Source: Histomonas meleagridis (lineage: Eukaryota; Parabasalia; Tritrichomonadida; Dientamoebidae). From it: a stretch of DNA of 64,000 bases. The notes beneath the pieces were generated by a model. That model was not told the DNA's origin. It ran no database searches and saw only the letters and a program-made list of their open reading frames with translations. The stretch spans positions 930,001-994,000 of the forward strand of contig WSYJ01000157.1 in assembly GCA_020186115.1 (NCBI GenBank), read 5' to 3'. The translations under genes were made by a program, and so were the position numbers. Shown one piece after another: positions 39,602 to 50,448 of the stretch; position 1 is the stretch's first letter; each line of letters begins with the position of its first letter.

Positions 39602-40696
39602 TTAAGATGATGAGTCTGATGACTTATGATGATGACGATGCCTAATCTTAAGGTTACCTTTCTCATCTATCTTACCTTCTTCTTGTAATCTCTTTAAGCA
39701 TTTTCTGCAACATGGCTTTCCGCCGATATTTGTAAACTTAGCACCTTTAAATCCTAATGGTTCCATGCAATATTTACACTTAAGACACTCAGGATGCCAT
39801 AAGAAGCCACATGCACGTTTTCCTTTCTCCATAATTGGACGACCGCATTCAGGACATCGAACTCTATCTTCAGAAGAGCATGATTTACACTTGAGAATAC
39901 CTGCGTTAAAGACACAAGTGTTTGGTTTTAATGGTTGACTACAGACAGAACATTGAAAATGTATTGTATGCCACCAAATATCTTCCATTTTGTTACCTTG
40001 ATCGAAAATAGGCTCATTACAGGACGCACATATACGTGACATACCTGTCTCGTAACAATGTTTGCAAACGAGTCGATCATTATAAACACAACATTGAGCT
40101 GGCGTAAGATTGGTTGGGCAATAAATGCATCGGAAGCAGTCAGGGAAGTGAACAAAGTGTTTCTTACCTTGGAAGAAGAATTCTTTTCGTTCTTGTGATG
40201 GGGTAATAACTTTCTTGCAAACCAAACACTTAGGGAAGTATTCAGAAAGTTCTTCGAAGCAATGATTACAATATGGGAAATGATAAAGAGCATTAAATTT
40301 GGTTTGTTGTATATTTTGATCACCGCATCTCATGCATGTGAAACATTTTGCATGGAAGTTCTTACCCATGGCTTGAACAACTTTCTTAGGGTTAATAAGG
40401 CGTGTGCATTTGGCACAACGTTCAGAGAAACATTGCTTAAAACACTTTGGATGAAGAATTAAATCATCTTTTTGTACACAGCTATCAGTTTGGAATGGTT
40501 GATTGCAAAGACTGCACTTGAAACATTCTGGATGCCAGTCATGTCCTGCATATGTTAAAACATCTTTTTCAATCTTTGTTTCGCAGCCAGGGCAGTAACC
40601 TGCATGAACATTAGGCACATGCCATAGCCGATTAGGTGGGTCGTATGGTTCAACAGCTACAATATGAGCTAAAGGAAAGAGTTTCCCGTCGGACAT
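39602..40696 (-). CDS. Five-LIM-domain protein (PINCH/paxillin-like)
   Basis: The 364-residue protein starts at the ATG at 40696 (MSDGKLFPLAHIV). It has five LIM zinc-finger pairs in tandem, with leading motifs CPGC, CAKC, CLVC, CASC and CPEC; the second-finger halves, such as FKCSLCNQPF, FTCMRCGDQN and LKCKYCMEPL, are intact. LIM domains bind proteins, and five in a row without other domains recalls PINCH, an adaptor between adhesion sites and actin. The tail is His/Lys/Ser-rich. The stop is followed by TAATAAA. A TACGGTTA word lies at 40717-40724. The longer frame upstream begins with a TTG and is not needed. Confidence 0.93.
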   Translation of the reverse strand: MSDGKLFPLAHIVAVEPYDPPNRLWHVPNVHAGYCPGCETKIEKDVLTYAGHDWHPECFKCSLCNQPFQTDSCVQKDDLILHPKCFKQCFSERCAKCTRLINPKKVVQAMGKNFHAKCFTCMRCGDQNIQQTKFNALYHFPYCNHCFEELSEYFPKCLVCKKVITPSQERKEFFFQGKKHFVHFPDCFRCIYCPTNLTPAQCCVYNDRLVCKHCYETGMSRICASCNEPIFDQGNKMEDIWWHTIHFQCSVCSQPLKPNTCVFNAGILKCKSCSSEDRVRCPECGRPIMEKGKRACGFLWHPECLKCKYCMEPLGFKGAKFTNIGGKPCCRKCLKRLQEEGKIDEKGNLKIRHRHHHKSSDSSS

Positions 40697-41190
40697 AATG
40701 AACGAAATGATAAATTTACGGTTATTTGTGAAAAAGTTCGTAGGAAGCTTTTTGAAACGCAATAACCAAAATGAAGCAAAATTCAGAAAAACGATAGAAC
40801 TTTTTGAACAAATAATTCTCTGTCAAATGAGGTTTGATGGTCACGCTGGAGTTTCCATCTTTTTCTTTTAGAATTTTCTTTGGAAAAAATAGTACTTCTC
40901 TGTAAATGAGTTGCAAATTGCAGAAAACTTCGGTCTTTTATTCCTTTTAAATTCTTTTTAAATGTGATATTTGAAATCAGCGTTGGGGAATAAAAACGAT
41001 AGAGTCGAATGAATTAAAAATCATCGTGTTTTCATTCAAAAATTGAACCCATCAAAAACGTTTTTGCGATTGTGGCTAACGTTTTTCCTTTGCAGATCTC
41101 AAATTTTGCATTTAAAATACAAACGAGTGTAACATAATGCATAAAATAAGAAAATAAAGTTTATTCATGAGAGTTTGATGGTGGATGAAA

Positions 41191-41784
41191 TTAGTTTGAA
41201 AGGAGCCATTGAACATCAACATTAACGCAATCTAAGATTTGTGGATTTGCTTGCGCTGCATTTTGGAATTCTTCAAAGGAAATAACTCCATTTCCATCTT
41301 GATCAATTTGACGATATGTTGTTTCAATTGCTTGATTGAGCTGATCTGATGTAAATTTCACGGACCCATTTTCCCTTAGACTGAGAGATAATACGATTTT
41401 AAGTTCTTCTCTTTCGATTGTTCCATTTCCATCAATATCAAAGAGTCCAAAGCAGAATTTGGCCTTTTCAGAAACACTAGCTCTTGGGCAAATAGCAGAG
41501 AGGCCTCTTGCGTATTCTTCAAAGTCAATAGTTGAACTATTGTCGTTATCGAAAGCAGCAAAAATTCTTTGAGCAAACCCAACACTTTTGAGGCCTAGTG
41601 CTTGCTTAAACTCTTCCATATCAATGACTCCATCGTCATGGTCCAATTTACTGAGTTCTTCATATCTCTTAAATAAAACCTTTATTTCATCTTCAGTGAA
41701 ATGTGTTTCTGCAACAAGCTTGTTGATTAATTTCTTGGTAAGTTTTGTCCTTTTGATTTTTACCTTGCTTCCTTTGTTCCCCAT
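41191..41784 (-). CDS. Calcineurin-B-like EF-hand protein
   Basis: The 197-residue protein starts MGNKGSKVK, a good N-myristoylation signal. It has four EF-hand regions. The first (KLDHDDGVIDMEEF) is irregular, one residue short in the loop. The second (FDNDNSSTIDFEEY), third (FDIDGNGTIEREEL) and fourth (IDQDGNGVISFEEF) have usable calcium ligands, including the position-12 Glu. Size and layout match calcineurin B and its CBL/CHP relatives, which are regulatory partners of phosphatases, kinases or ion exchangers at membranes. The exact partner is not set by the sequence. ACCGTC lies near 41827, about 40 bp upstream, and TCATTTCTT just before the ATG resembles the trichomonad initiator. Confidence 0.88.
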   Translation of the reverse strand: MGNKGSKVKIKRTKLTKKLINKLVAETHFTEDEIKVLFKRYEELSKLDHDDGVIDMEEFKQALGLKSVGFAQRIFAAFDNDNSSTIDFEEYARGLSAICPRASVSEKAKFCFGLFDIDGNGTIEREELKIVLSLSLRENGSVKFTSDQLNQAIETTYRQIDQDGNGVISFEEFQNAAQANPQILDCVNVDVQWLLSN

Positions 41785-43022
41785 AAGAAATGAGGTTAAT
41801 AAGATTTTACGTTTTCAATTTTCGCCACCGTCACTTAAATGGTCTTTCTGTCATTTTTTTCTACCAATTTTGAATGATTGAAACCTTGGTTTTTGTGAGA
41901 AAATTTGAATTTCAGTCTAAAACAACACTCTTTTAACGATATAACCGCTATTTGAAACTTACACCCGCTATTTCTTTACTACAAGAACTTTTTGAAAAAA
42001 CTTGACAGGTTAAATAAACGTTCGATGTTTTTTGAATACTTTACATCATGGATTTTACAACGTTTTATATTAAAAGAACTGCTGCATAATGTGAGGTTTA
42101 CTAAACACATTATTCAAATTTCATAGCGGTTATAGAGGGGAAATTATGCAGATCCTCGTAAGTTAATAGCTGTAACAAATTAACAAAGTTTCAGAAATGA
42201 CTATTACGATAATAGAAAAAGGTACAGCAAGAATATCACATATATGTTAAACAACCTGAACCCTTTTGAAACTTGTTATTAACACCAATATTAATTTTAA
42301 TGTTATTTGATTCTTTCGATTCGTTATACAATATTATTTGATATTTTTATGACCTGTAATAATTTTTGTACACAGGTTCTCAAATTGTTTTAACATGTAT
42401 TCGAATACATATATTTCGATCAGAAAAAATCTAATTCTATAAAAACAAATTGATTATATTACGTTTGTTTTGCAAAGCAGTTAGTACACTCTAGTTCTTT
42501 CATACCTCACAACGTTCGTTTTAATTCGCTTTATTCGTGAAAGATTGTACGTTAATAATAAACGGCCGCCCGAAAAACACTTCACAATGTCAAATCAGAA
42601 TTCGAATTATTTTTTTTTACCTGTCATTTGGGGATTATTATGAGTTATCAATTACTTGTTTTCTTTTAAAATATAGAACTCGGTATAATTGTTCACATGT
42701 GTCTAGAGCCACCACCGAATTCCAAACTTTTCCTTGGAAGCAAGCGTACACTTTGATCTTCAAAACAATCACTGGTTGACTGAATATTAGCTAATATTAG
42801 CACCATTTTCATATTGAACGCAACAAATAAACTTTTTATCGATAGATACATGAATGATGTGACGCAGCATTCAACCAAATGACTTCTTTGATAATGGATA
42901 GGGTGACATTCATCATCAGAATGTCGATTTTGTTCTTTATACGACTATTTGTTGTGCAAGTAAATTGTTATTTTCCTTTAAAAAAAACATGTCCTATTTA
43001 ATTTTTAATAAAAATTCGAATT
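41785..43022. other. Intergenic with one promoter-like spot and an 18-codon ORF
   Basis: Most of the 1.2 kb holds nothing I can read. At 42587-42643 an 18-codon plus-strand ORF (MSNQNSNYFFLPVIWGLL) is preceded by TTCACA at the ATG and AAACGG near 42560, the upstream layout of real genes here. It may be a first exon, a small peptide gene or chance. Confidence 0.3.
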
Positions 43023-45299
43023 TTAAAGAGGTCTATATAAGTCGCCATACAATTCGATATGCGACAGCCAAAATATGTAATCGTTCTTATTTTGAGAGGA
43101 ATCTGTCATTGTAATCTTGACAAATCTAAACGGTTCTGTCATCTTTTGCTTATCAACATCCCACACCAACGTTTGCAGGGGCTCAGTATACTTATCACTA
43201 TTTTTGACGTCTGCCACTGTGATATATCTTCTGTCATCATTCGATACTTCCACTTTCCATGACTTAATAAATGCTCTTCCATAATGAGTCTTCAATGCAT
43301 ATCTATCAAACTTCACTTTCATCGCCATCATATCGATTTTAACATACGAATTCGGTACTTTTGGAGATCTCCAACATCCTTCCCAATTACTTTCTACTAG
43401 ATACTTAGGATCTGAAGAGGTCGTAATTTCCATTTTACCTTTTTCAACAGGATTACCTTGTACCAAACGAGTAATCCTTGCAATAATTCCATTCCATTCG
43501 TTCCCTTGTTTAGTATATTCGATATCTTCATTAAATTTAATGATACGACCGAAAAATTCTATCCCACGAATGTACATACAGAAGTTTCCATATCCATTTT
43601 TGTCGATATGTGTGATGCGGATGAATCGATATCGATTCTTACTCGGGTTAATAGGTGTTGGAGGCAATTCACGTTTCTCAGAACTTGCAGTGGCGTTGCG
43701 CTTTTCATCGAGAGTTTCAAAGCTGTGGCCATCAAGTGAACCTTCTAATCTCCAAGATGTTAAGAATGGTAATTTCACATCAGAGACCAATGTCTTAATG
43801 ACGTAGCCGGTAGGAATGATCTCAAACTCCTTAAAGTCTATGCAGAGCCATGAGTTTGGTATATCTGGTGATGCCCAATAATTATTAAAATCAGGATTTA
43901 AGATATTTTGAACAATAGTATTCGATGTTACATTGATGAAATTAAAGTCTTGTGGATTGCCACTACAATGTGCGCATAAGTGTGCAAAAATTCCAAAGTT
44001 CGGATTTTCTTTTGTATAATGGCATTGAATAATTTCATACTCGCCTTTCGAAACGTCTGTTCCTTTGGCCATTAATTTTAAGATTGGATGACGGACTAAG
44101 TTCGTATTGACACGTTCATCACGTACAACAGTGTATGCGCTTTTCTTCGGCGCGCATTCAAAATCAATAAATTGGAGTAAACGGTCTCTATTCAAAATGT
44201 CGTTGTAAACGAACTCGTAAAGCCATTCGTTGAGTTGATTGATGTCCTCGGTATGAAGGGTGGGGCAATGGAGTACAGATGCTATGAGCTGTATTGGTAA
44301 GGATGTGAAGGATTCATTAAATATCATATTATCAATATTTTGTGCTAAATAGTTTATATGTGGGCCTTCAGATAATTCAATCCCATACTTAGAAAGCTCA
44401 TTATAAAGTGAAAGTGAAGAATCGTCATCAAGTTGTAATGATAAAGGAATTGAACAAGCATATACTAACTCATCCATCCCTAAGTATGAAGCCATTAAAA
44501 AGAGAAAATGCGCGTTTTCACTATCGATTTCAATTTTTTGCCCAAGAAGTGCACTGGCAATCAAATCAAAAGGTCCTTGAATATCAATTTTGATTTCAAC
44601 TCGACTAAGAAGAGGATTAGAAAGTTGAAGTTGCTGGATCTTACTGGAATAAATGCTGGCAAGGAAGTTATTCACTTTATATGGTGTTTCACAATGAATT
44701 AATTCGAGATTTAAAAAGGTTTCATAAAGATCAGTTTCATATAAAGCATTGGAAGGTGGTGGTTGAAAGTCAATACTACATGGAAGATAATCTTCTGTAC
44801 GGAGATCTAATAAATTATCATTTGGTTTAACAACTTTGAATGGTAATTCGTCGCTGTAAGAAAGAGCTAACTCTTGTGCTTCGGTTGTAGGAAAATCAAT
44901 GATGGCAAAGCCTAAATGTTCTGTGCTTACTTTCATTTTGATTGCAACATCTATAGGTTTGATATCAGAAAAACATTCAAGAAGATAATCACGTGTTGTG
45001 CTTTCGTTGGAAAAAAAGACAAAAATGCTGAATTTTAATCTTGTGGAGGGTTTGGAATCGTGAATATGAAAAAGACTGTTTTTAAATGATATATGATTTC
45101 CTGCATGTAAACACTTTTCTTTTCCTTCTTTATCTTCGAATTGAACCATTGCATATCCAATTGGATATTCATAATTTTGAAATTTTTGACTAAAGATCTT
45201 GATTCTTTTAACAATTCCAAACACATTAAATAAATTCCATATGTCAGTTTCTGTACAGCCTACAATTACATTTCTGAGAAAAACAGCATTTTCGCACAT
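43023..45299 (-). CDS. RRM plus BTB/BACK plus double discoidin-domain protein
   Basis: The 758-residue protein combines domains rarely seen together. Residues 1-165 look like two RRM folds (VFLRNVIVGCTETDIWNLF with YPIGYAMVQFED, then FSIFVFFSNESTTRDYLLEC with LGFAIIDFPTTEAQ). Residues about 190-400 are a BTB/BACK-like helical part. The last 330 hold two discoidin/F5-8C-like domains, each with an N-terminal VTSNT or ITTSSD strand, PNSWLCIDFKEFEI or PNSYVKIDMMAMKV, SWRLEGSLDG or SWKVEVSNDD, and a closing RGIEFFG or SHIELYG. RRMs usually bind RNA; discoidin domains bind carbohydrates or lipids, but trichomonads have many intracellular BTB-discoidin proteins of unknown ligand. The frame is intact, with a clear ATG. 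Confidence 0.75.
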   Translation of the reverse strand: MCENAVFLRNVIVGCTETDIWNLFNVFGIVKRIKIFSQKFQNYEYPIGYAMVQFEDKEGKEKCLHAGNHISFKNSLFHIHDSKPSTRLKFSIFVFFSNESTTRDYLLECFSDIKPIDVAIKMKVSTEHLGFAIIDFPTTEAQELALSYSDELPFKVVKPNDNLLDLRTEDYLPCSIDFQPPPSNALYETDLYETFLNLELIHCETPYKVNNFLASIYSSKIQQLQLSNPLLSRVEIKIDIQGPFDLIASALLGQKIEIDSENAHFLFLMASYLGMDELVYACSIPLSLQLDDDSSLSLYNELSKYGIELSEGPHINYLAQNIDNMIFNESFTSLPIQLIASVLHCPTLHTEDINQLNEWLYEFVYNDILNRDRLLQFIDFECAPKKSAYTVVRDERVNTNLVRHPILKLMAKGTDVSKGEYEIIQCHYTKENPNFGIFAHLCAHCSGNPQDFNFINVTSNTIVQNILNPDFNNYWASPDIPNSWLCIDFKEFEIIPTGYVIKTLVSDVKLPFLTSWRLEGSLDGHSFETLDEKRNATASSEKRELPPTPINPSKNRYRFIRITHIDKNGYGNFCMYIRGIEFFGRIIKFNEDIEYTKQGNEWNGIIARITRLVQGNPVEKGKMEITTSSDPKYLVESNWEGCWRSPKVPNSYVKIDMMAMKVKFDRYALKTHYGRAFIKSWKVEVSNDDRRYITVADVKNSDKYTEPLQTLVWDVDKQKMTEPFRFVKITMTDSSQNKNDYIFWLSHIELYGDLYRPL

Positions 45300-45692
45300 T
45301 TTTTCTCTTGTAAATTAAAATTGACTCTTTTTTTCTCACAATTTCCTGGAATATTGTGAAAAAATATTATGACATTCTTTCCTATTTTTTTTTTTTTTTA
45401 GCTTATACTGACTTTCTTCATAACTCATGAAAATTTAAAAAAGAAATTTATACAAAAACGAATAAAATTTTAAGAAAAAGGCGTATCCTAAATAAATTTT
45501 ATATTTTATTAGATCATAATAAATTTTTGAATGTTATTCACTCTAGTTTTTTAAAATCACATATTTTAGTCATTATAATTTTTTACTGTAAGAAAGTACA
45601 AAATATTATTTATATTCCACAAAAAAGTAAAAACGCATAAAGACATCGAAGATGTATAAGACATGGATTTTTATTAATTACATATTAACAAG
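45300..45692. other. Short intergenic, no gene
   Basis: AT-rich with a T-run near 45389-45401. Nothing coding. Confidence 0.5.
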
Positions 45693-48600
45693 TTATGAAT
45701 TGATTTTTGGGAGATCTTCCTTTTGAACGTCAGGAAACATTTCATCAAATTTTGCAATCACTTGATTCAAATTCGGTCTTCTTCTATAATCTCTTTGTAA
45801 CACGAATCTTAAAAAAGAAGCAAACCTTTGGTCATTTGGTAAAGCCTCCAAATTCTGTTTTGTTAACAATTCTTCTTTTTCGTCAGATATCCTTAAATAA
45901 AACCTACACCAATCTGTATCTATAAACAAAAACTCATCAGTCAGCAGTTCATAAAATAAACATCCTATAGACCAAACGTCACCTTCAGGTCCAACGCCAA
46001 TTTTTCTTGTTCGATCGAAATTTGGATTTGCCGCTGATGAATTCAATGCAATTGAGAGCATTTCCGGTGGTTTTATCCATTCTGTTCCTCTATTTAAAGT
46101 AATAAAACTATTTTCTTCGTTATTATATTGGACTGATTCACCGAAGTCAGCAATGGCCGGGGTTCCGTTATTGTCCAACATTATATTATCACATTTTAAA
46201 TCGAAGTGATTAATTTGGTAATCAATTAAAACAGTAGCTGTATATAAAAACTCTCTATAAACCCTCAAAATGGTATTAATTGGCAAGTTGTTACTATCCA
46301 AAGACTTTCTCCAAGATTTTAAAGTTAATGGGTAATATTCCATAACAACATAATAACTTGTATCAGTACAACCATAGTCATACAACTGCGTAACCCTTCT
46401 ATCTCCTTTACAGATTTCCAAGACCGAGACTTCAGTATATACTTCGATCAAATGAGGATTATCAAATTCGTTTTTCGATTTATCCAAAACTTTGACTGCG
46501 AGTGAGTCACCATTCAAAGTCACGTTCATTACAGCGCCAAAAGCACCAGAACCTATGAATGTTCCATTTGAATATTTATTGGGATCGAAAAGTTTCGGAA
46601 CTGTCAACTTTAAAAGCCTTGAATAATCCTGGAACAAATTTGAGTCGTTTAACTTGTTATTATTCTTTATATTGAATTCTTCCATTTTGATATTTGGTAT
46701 GAAATTGGGAATTGAAAGATAACGCTCCAACTGTTTATGGTCCAAAGAAACAGAAGTAAATAGTTCGGGGAACTCATCCTCTTCTTCGTTATTTGATATT
46801 ACTTCTATTTGATTTATTGAATTATTGATAACATTTTGTTTATTGTTTTTGTTCATTGTAAAATCATTTAATAAATCATTAACTATGTATTGATTGTTTT
46901 CATTTTCCATATGTTTCATTAATGTATATAATATATTTAGTTTCCGATTTGCATATGGGAATTCGTCACAAAAGAAATGATCCAATCGATGAAAGCTATG
47001 ACTAATTAATGTAGCAAAAAGTAATTGAATAAATTTAATATGAATTGTTTTCGTTATATAAATTGGATATTTTGATTTTTCTTTTTCATAATCAAGTTCA
47101 TTTTCTTTTGTTTCATTGTTTTGTATGTTTAAATCTAATAATGGTATATAAGGTTTCGTTGAGCTATCGTTGGCGGTTTGTGACTTGTTTTTTGGAGCGG
47201 TTTTTGTTATCAAATATTCAAGTTCAATGTTGAACGATAGGAATTGTAAAAAATTCAAATTCAAAAGTTGCGTCGTTGTATAGTTGTGACGATTAGCTAC
47301 AATTGAAATTATCGACGATAGCAACGACTCCAAAATATTTATTGGGATTTCTAATCGTGAAATTGTTATGATTAAATTATGGAATATAAAAGAAGTATAA
47401 AACATCATCATATCTTCTTCCAAGAAATGATAAGAAACAGTAAAAAAATTTATTCCTGATTTAACACATGTCGGAAAACATATGTTTTGTCGAACATATC
47501 GAATAATTATTGATGAAATATTATTAAACAAAAACCAATCCTTAAATAAACTTGGAAAATAAAATCCGATTTTTAAAATAGAAACAAAACCGAACCTCGA
47601 AATTTGTGAAGTGAAATTTGAATTCAAAACGTTTATAACCGTCGAAAAATTTGCGGGAAAAATTTGTGAAATCGAATTATGTAATTGTTCTGAGTCATTA
47701 ACCAAATCCAAAAACGTTTCAAATAACCCACACCATGCAATGAATGGTATAGTATTTTTTAATTCTATTGATGATGTAATAGTTCCTATTCTATTCATAA
47801 AAAAATTTTGTACTTCGCCAAAAAAAATCGGAATTTCAGTTTTGTAATTTTGGCTTTGTAACAATAAGAAATCTCTAAGTATCCAACAAGCTGATGTCTC
47901 ATTTTCATTGAACAATGATAATATCATATGATGGAATATATTATAATTAAAGTTATCACTTAATAATAATTGGAATAAATGATTTCGTTTCGATATAAAC
48001 TCTAAAAATTCTTCGGATGAATTTGTTTTCTTAATTTCGAAATATTCCAATTGTAACAAATGTAAATTGTTTTGATTCTTTTGATAATTATCGACAATTG
48101 TATACATTATTTCTTTCGTATCATCTTTTACGCCATTAATTTCCATTTCTTTTGGTGTTATCTTCTTATCAAATATTTTTACTTCTTTGTTATACTTAAT
48201 AAAATGATTGGAATATCTTTCAATGAATAAATTGCCTAATAGTTTCCCAACTATTGGCATGTCTTCTTCTGTAGAACGATTACTATTCAAACTAAATGTT
48301 GACATCGAACTAAATGATGAAAATACTCTTCGTGAACTTCGTGAACATGGAACAAAATCAGAGCCATGACTTATAGAATGCATCGACAATAATGGGACAC
48401 CGGGAACAGAAGTAATATCTGATGTTAATGAGTTCGCATCGGAGATATTAAAAAATGAATTTCGAGATGAAAATAAAAAACTCACTTTCTTAGACATTTG
48501 TTGCTTCAATTTGATTGGAGAATTTGCTGTGTTTTCGATATACTCAATTGCGATGTTGATCTTTTCTTCTTGCGTAAGATTATTTGTGTTGATTTGTAGC

Positions 48601-49451
48601 ATTTCAAATATGTTATTAAGACGTTCATTGATTGTTTTATTTAATCGATGGATTTCATATATTTCATTTTGTATGGATTCTTTGGTGGTTAATAGTTCTT
48701 GAAGAAGATGTTGGGAATGTGTTAATAAGCGAAGGTTATTATGATGTGATAAATCTGTTTCTTTAATTTCGTTTTGTACGATTTGTTTTCGCTCAAGAAG
48801 ATTTTTCAATTCATATTTGGCCGATTCCGATTCCTTAGTAAGAGAATGATGGATAGATTGTTGCTCGTTATAAATGGATTGAATGGCTTGAAGATCAGTT
48901 GTGCCGAAACATTTTTCAATAAGAGATTTGATTTGTTGTGTCGTGCTTTGATTAGCTCGAGATATATATAGAGAAGAATCTTCGTTTGGGAGTTTTTTGA
49001 TGCGTGTGATTGAAATAGGAGGAAGAATGCTTGCGCTACTCGTAAGAGGGTCTGCTGTTACTTTTTTAGGTACTGTAAATATGTATTTTTCTGATTGTGT
49101 TTGAAGCTTAGGGAGTTCTGGATTAGACTTTTCATTATCGCTATCACTATCAGCAGAGATTTCTTTGCAAAGAAACTCATAGGAATTAATGAGTTGGGAA
49201 GATAATTTTATTTTAAATTCTAAACTTTTTCTTTGTTTTTGGATTTCTCTATCTTGAAAAGAGGGCAAAGACATGTATTTCTTATTAGACGAATTTTTTT
49301 TGGGATTTTGAATTTTTATCGTTTTGGATTTATGTCCAGAAAAATTCTTATCAACACGCTTATTATGGGAAGCTGGATAATGCCCTTGATTGTAATGGCT
49401 ACTATTAATGGAGGGATTGTACGCTAAATTTACTTTAGGTTGGGTAGCCAA
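45693..49451 (-). CDS. Large protein kinase with long N-terminal region
   Basis: The frame spans about 1,252 residues. The C-terminal 280 are a protein kinase: FIGSGAFGAV glycine loop (about residue 967), LAVKVLDKS with the ATP-binding Lys, HFDLKCDN catalytic loop (about 1082), IADFGES (about 1103), GTEWIKPPE in place of APE, then EGDVWSIGCLFYELLT. The catalytic loop has Phe where RD kinases have Arg; the catalytic Asp, Lys and Asn are present, so activity is expected. The long N-terminus has a coiled coil (about 200-290), Ser/Asn-rich linkers and a helical region. The expected start has TTG (49449-49451, TTG-GCT-ACC-CAA) instead of ATG; the next in-frame ATG is at 49274. AAACCGTTTT lies at 49473-49482, close to the TTG, so transcription probably starts nearby. 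Confidence 0.85.
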   Translation of the reverse strand: MATQPKVNLAYNPSINSSHYNQGHYPASHNKRVDKNFSGHKSKTIKIQNPKKNSSNKKYMSLPSFQDREIQKQRKSLEFKIKLSSQLINSYEFLCKEISADSDSDNEKSNPELPKLQTQSEKYIFTVPKKVTADPLTSSASILPPISITRIKKLPNEDSSLYISRANQSTTQQIKSLIEKCFGTTDLQAIQSIYNEQQSIHHSLTKESESAKYELKNLLERKQIVQNEIKETDLSHHNNLRLLTHSQHLLQELLTTKESIQNEIYEIHRLNKTINERLNNIFEMLQINTNNLTQEEKINIAIEYIENTANSPIKLKQQMSKKVSFLFSSRNSFFNISDANSLTSDITSVPGVPLLSMHSISHGSDFVPCSRSSRRVFSSFSSMSTFSLNSNRSTEEDMPIVGKLLGNLFIERYSNHFIKYNKEVKIFDKKITPKEMEINGVKDDTKEIMYTIVDNYQKNQNNLHLLQLEYFEIKKTNSSEEFLEFISKRNHLFQLLLSDNFNYNIFHHMILSLFNENETSACWILRDFLLLQSQNYKTEIPIFFGEVQNFFMNRIGTITSSIELKNTIPFIAWCGLFETFLDLVNDSEQLHNSISQIFPANFSTVINVLNSNFTSQISRFGFVSILKIGFYFPSLFKDWFLFNNISSIIIRYVRQNICFPTCVKSGINFFTVSYHFLEEDMMMFYTSFIFHNLIITISRLEIPINILESLLSSIISIVANRHNYTTTQLLNLNFLQFLSFNIELEYLITKTAPKNKSQTANDSSTKPYIPLLDLNIQNNETKENELDYEKEKSKYPIYITKTIHIKFIQLLFATLISHSFHRLDHFFCDEFPYANRKLNILYTLMKHMENENNQYIVNDLLNDFTMNKNNKQNVINNSINQIEVISNNEEEDEFPELFTSVSLDHKQLERYLSIPNFIPNIKMEEFNIKNNNKLNDSNLFQDYSRLLKLTVPKLFDPNKYSNGTFIGSGAFGAVMNVTLNGDSLAVKVLDKSKNEFDNPHLIEVYTEVSVLEICKGDRRVTQLYDYGCTDTSYYVVMEYYPLTLKSWRKSLDSNNLPINTILRVYREFLYTATVLIDYQINHFDLKCDNIMLDNNGTPAIADFGESVQYNNEENSFITLNRGTEWIKPPEMLSIALNSSAANPNFDRTRKIGVGPEGDVWSIGCLFYELLTDEFLFIDTDWCRFYLRISDEKEELLTKQNLEALPNDQRFASFLRFVLQRDYRRRPNLNQVIAKFDEMFPDVQKEDLPKINS

Positions 49452-49902
49452 AATCCAATGAACCTCAACAAAAAACCGTTTTCTCGGGGTATTGAAAAAC
49501 AGATTTTAGCACCATTCAAAATATTGTAGTTTGAACTGCCATGATCGTCTTGTCGAAGCACATGATAAAAACTATTAACAACCGAGCTTTTAGATTCATC
49601 TAAACATTAAAAAATAATGTCCTTCTCATCTATTATTCCGTGCATTGTGGATATATTTGAGATTTGATCTTTAAATGGAAAAAATTCATTTTTTGTGAAA
49701 ATTTAAAAAAAATTGTCAGAAATGTTTTTCTTTATAACCGCTTTTTTCAAATACAATTTTTTATCAGAAATCCAGCTGGAGAAAGCTCATTCTGTTATGT
49801 AAAGTATTAAAAAAGTCATGAGTTTCTGGTAAAAATTCCAATGAGACTGAGATTTTTTATTTGTAGATAGAGTATAACTAGAAGTTTTATATTCTATTGC
49901 TT

Positions 49903-50448
49903 TTAGAAAATGGTACAGCAAACTTCTTTATCTGGAAAAATTGCTTTAACAATAGCATTATCAAAAACTTCTTTAACCCCTTCATTTAAAAGAGCTGAAC
50001 ATTCAAGATAATCAAATGCTTGAATTTGTTTTGCCATCAACAAAGCTTCTTCTTTTGATACACATTGATCATTAGGCTTTGACTTTCGTAAGTCAGATTT
50101 AGTACCAACTAGTAAGAAAACTGGTTTCCTTGTATGAATTTTAACTTCTTCAAACCATTTGTTTCGAATATTATCAAATGAAGCTCTATCAATAATCGAA
50201 AAACAGAGTAAAAAAATATCCGTATTTGCATAAGAAAGTGTTCTTATATTTTCAAGTTCTTCCTGGCCAGCAGTATCCCAGAGAAGAATTGTATATTCAG
50301 AGCCATTAACTTTAACTTTTGCTTTATAATTTTCAAATACAGTAGGTACATATTCGGTAGGAAATGTTCCTCTTGCATATACAACAAGTAAACATGTTTT
50401 TCCAACAGCTCCATCTCCTACAACAACAAGTTTTAGACTTTTCGACAT
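49903..50448 (-). CDS. Rac/Rho-family small GTPase
   Basis: The 181-residue protein from the ATG at 50448 (MSKSLKLVVVGDG) has every nucleotide-binding motif: GDGAVGKT, effector loop YVPTVFENY, WDTAGQEE, the Rho-type GTKSDLR, and ECSALLNEG. It ends CTIF, a CaaX box compatible with prenylation, after a short Cys-containing tail. It should cycle between GTP and GDP at the plasma membrane and act on actin. The VFENY switch and length place it in the Rac/Cdc42/Rho group; a finer assignment is not safe by eye. The frame continues 48 codons upstream, but that part is not conserved in type. Confidence 0.95.
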   Translation of the reverse strand: MSKSLKLVVVGDGAVGKTCLLVVYARGTFPTEYVPTVFENYKAKVKVNGSEYTILLWDTAGQEELENIRTLSYANTDIFLLCFSIIDRASFDNIRNKWFEEVKIHTRKPVFLLVGTKSDLRKSKPNDQCVSKEEALLMAKQIQAFDYLECSALLNEGVKEVFDNAIVKAIFPDKEVCCTIF

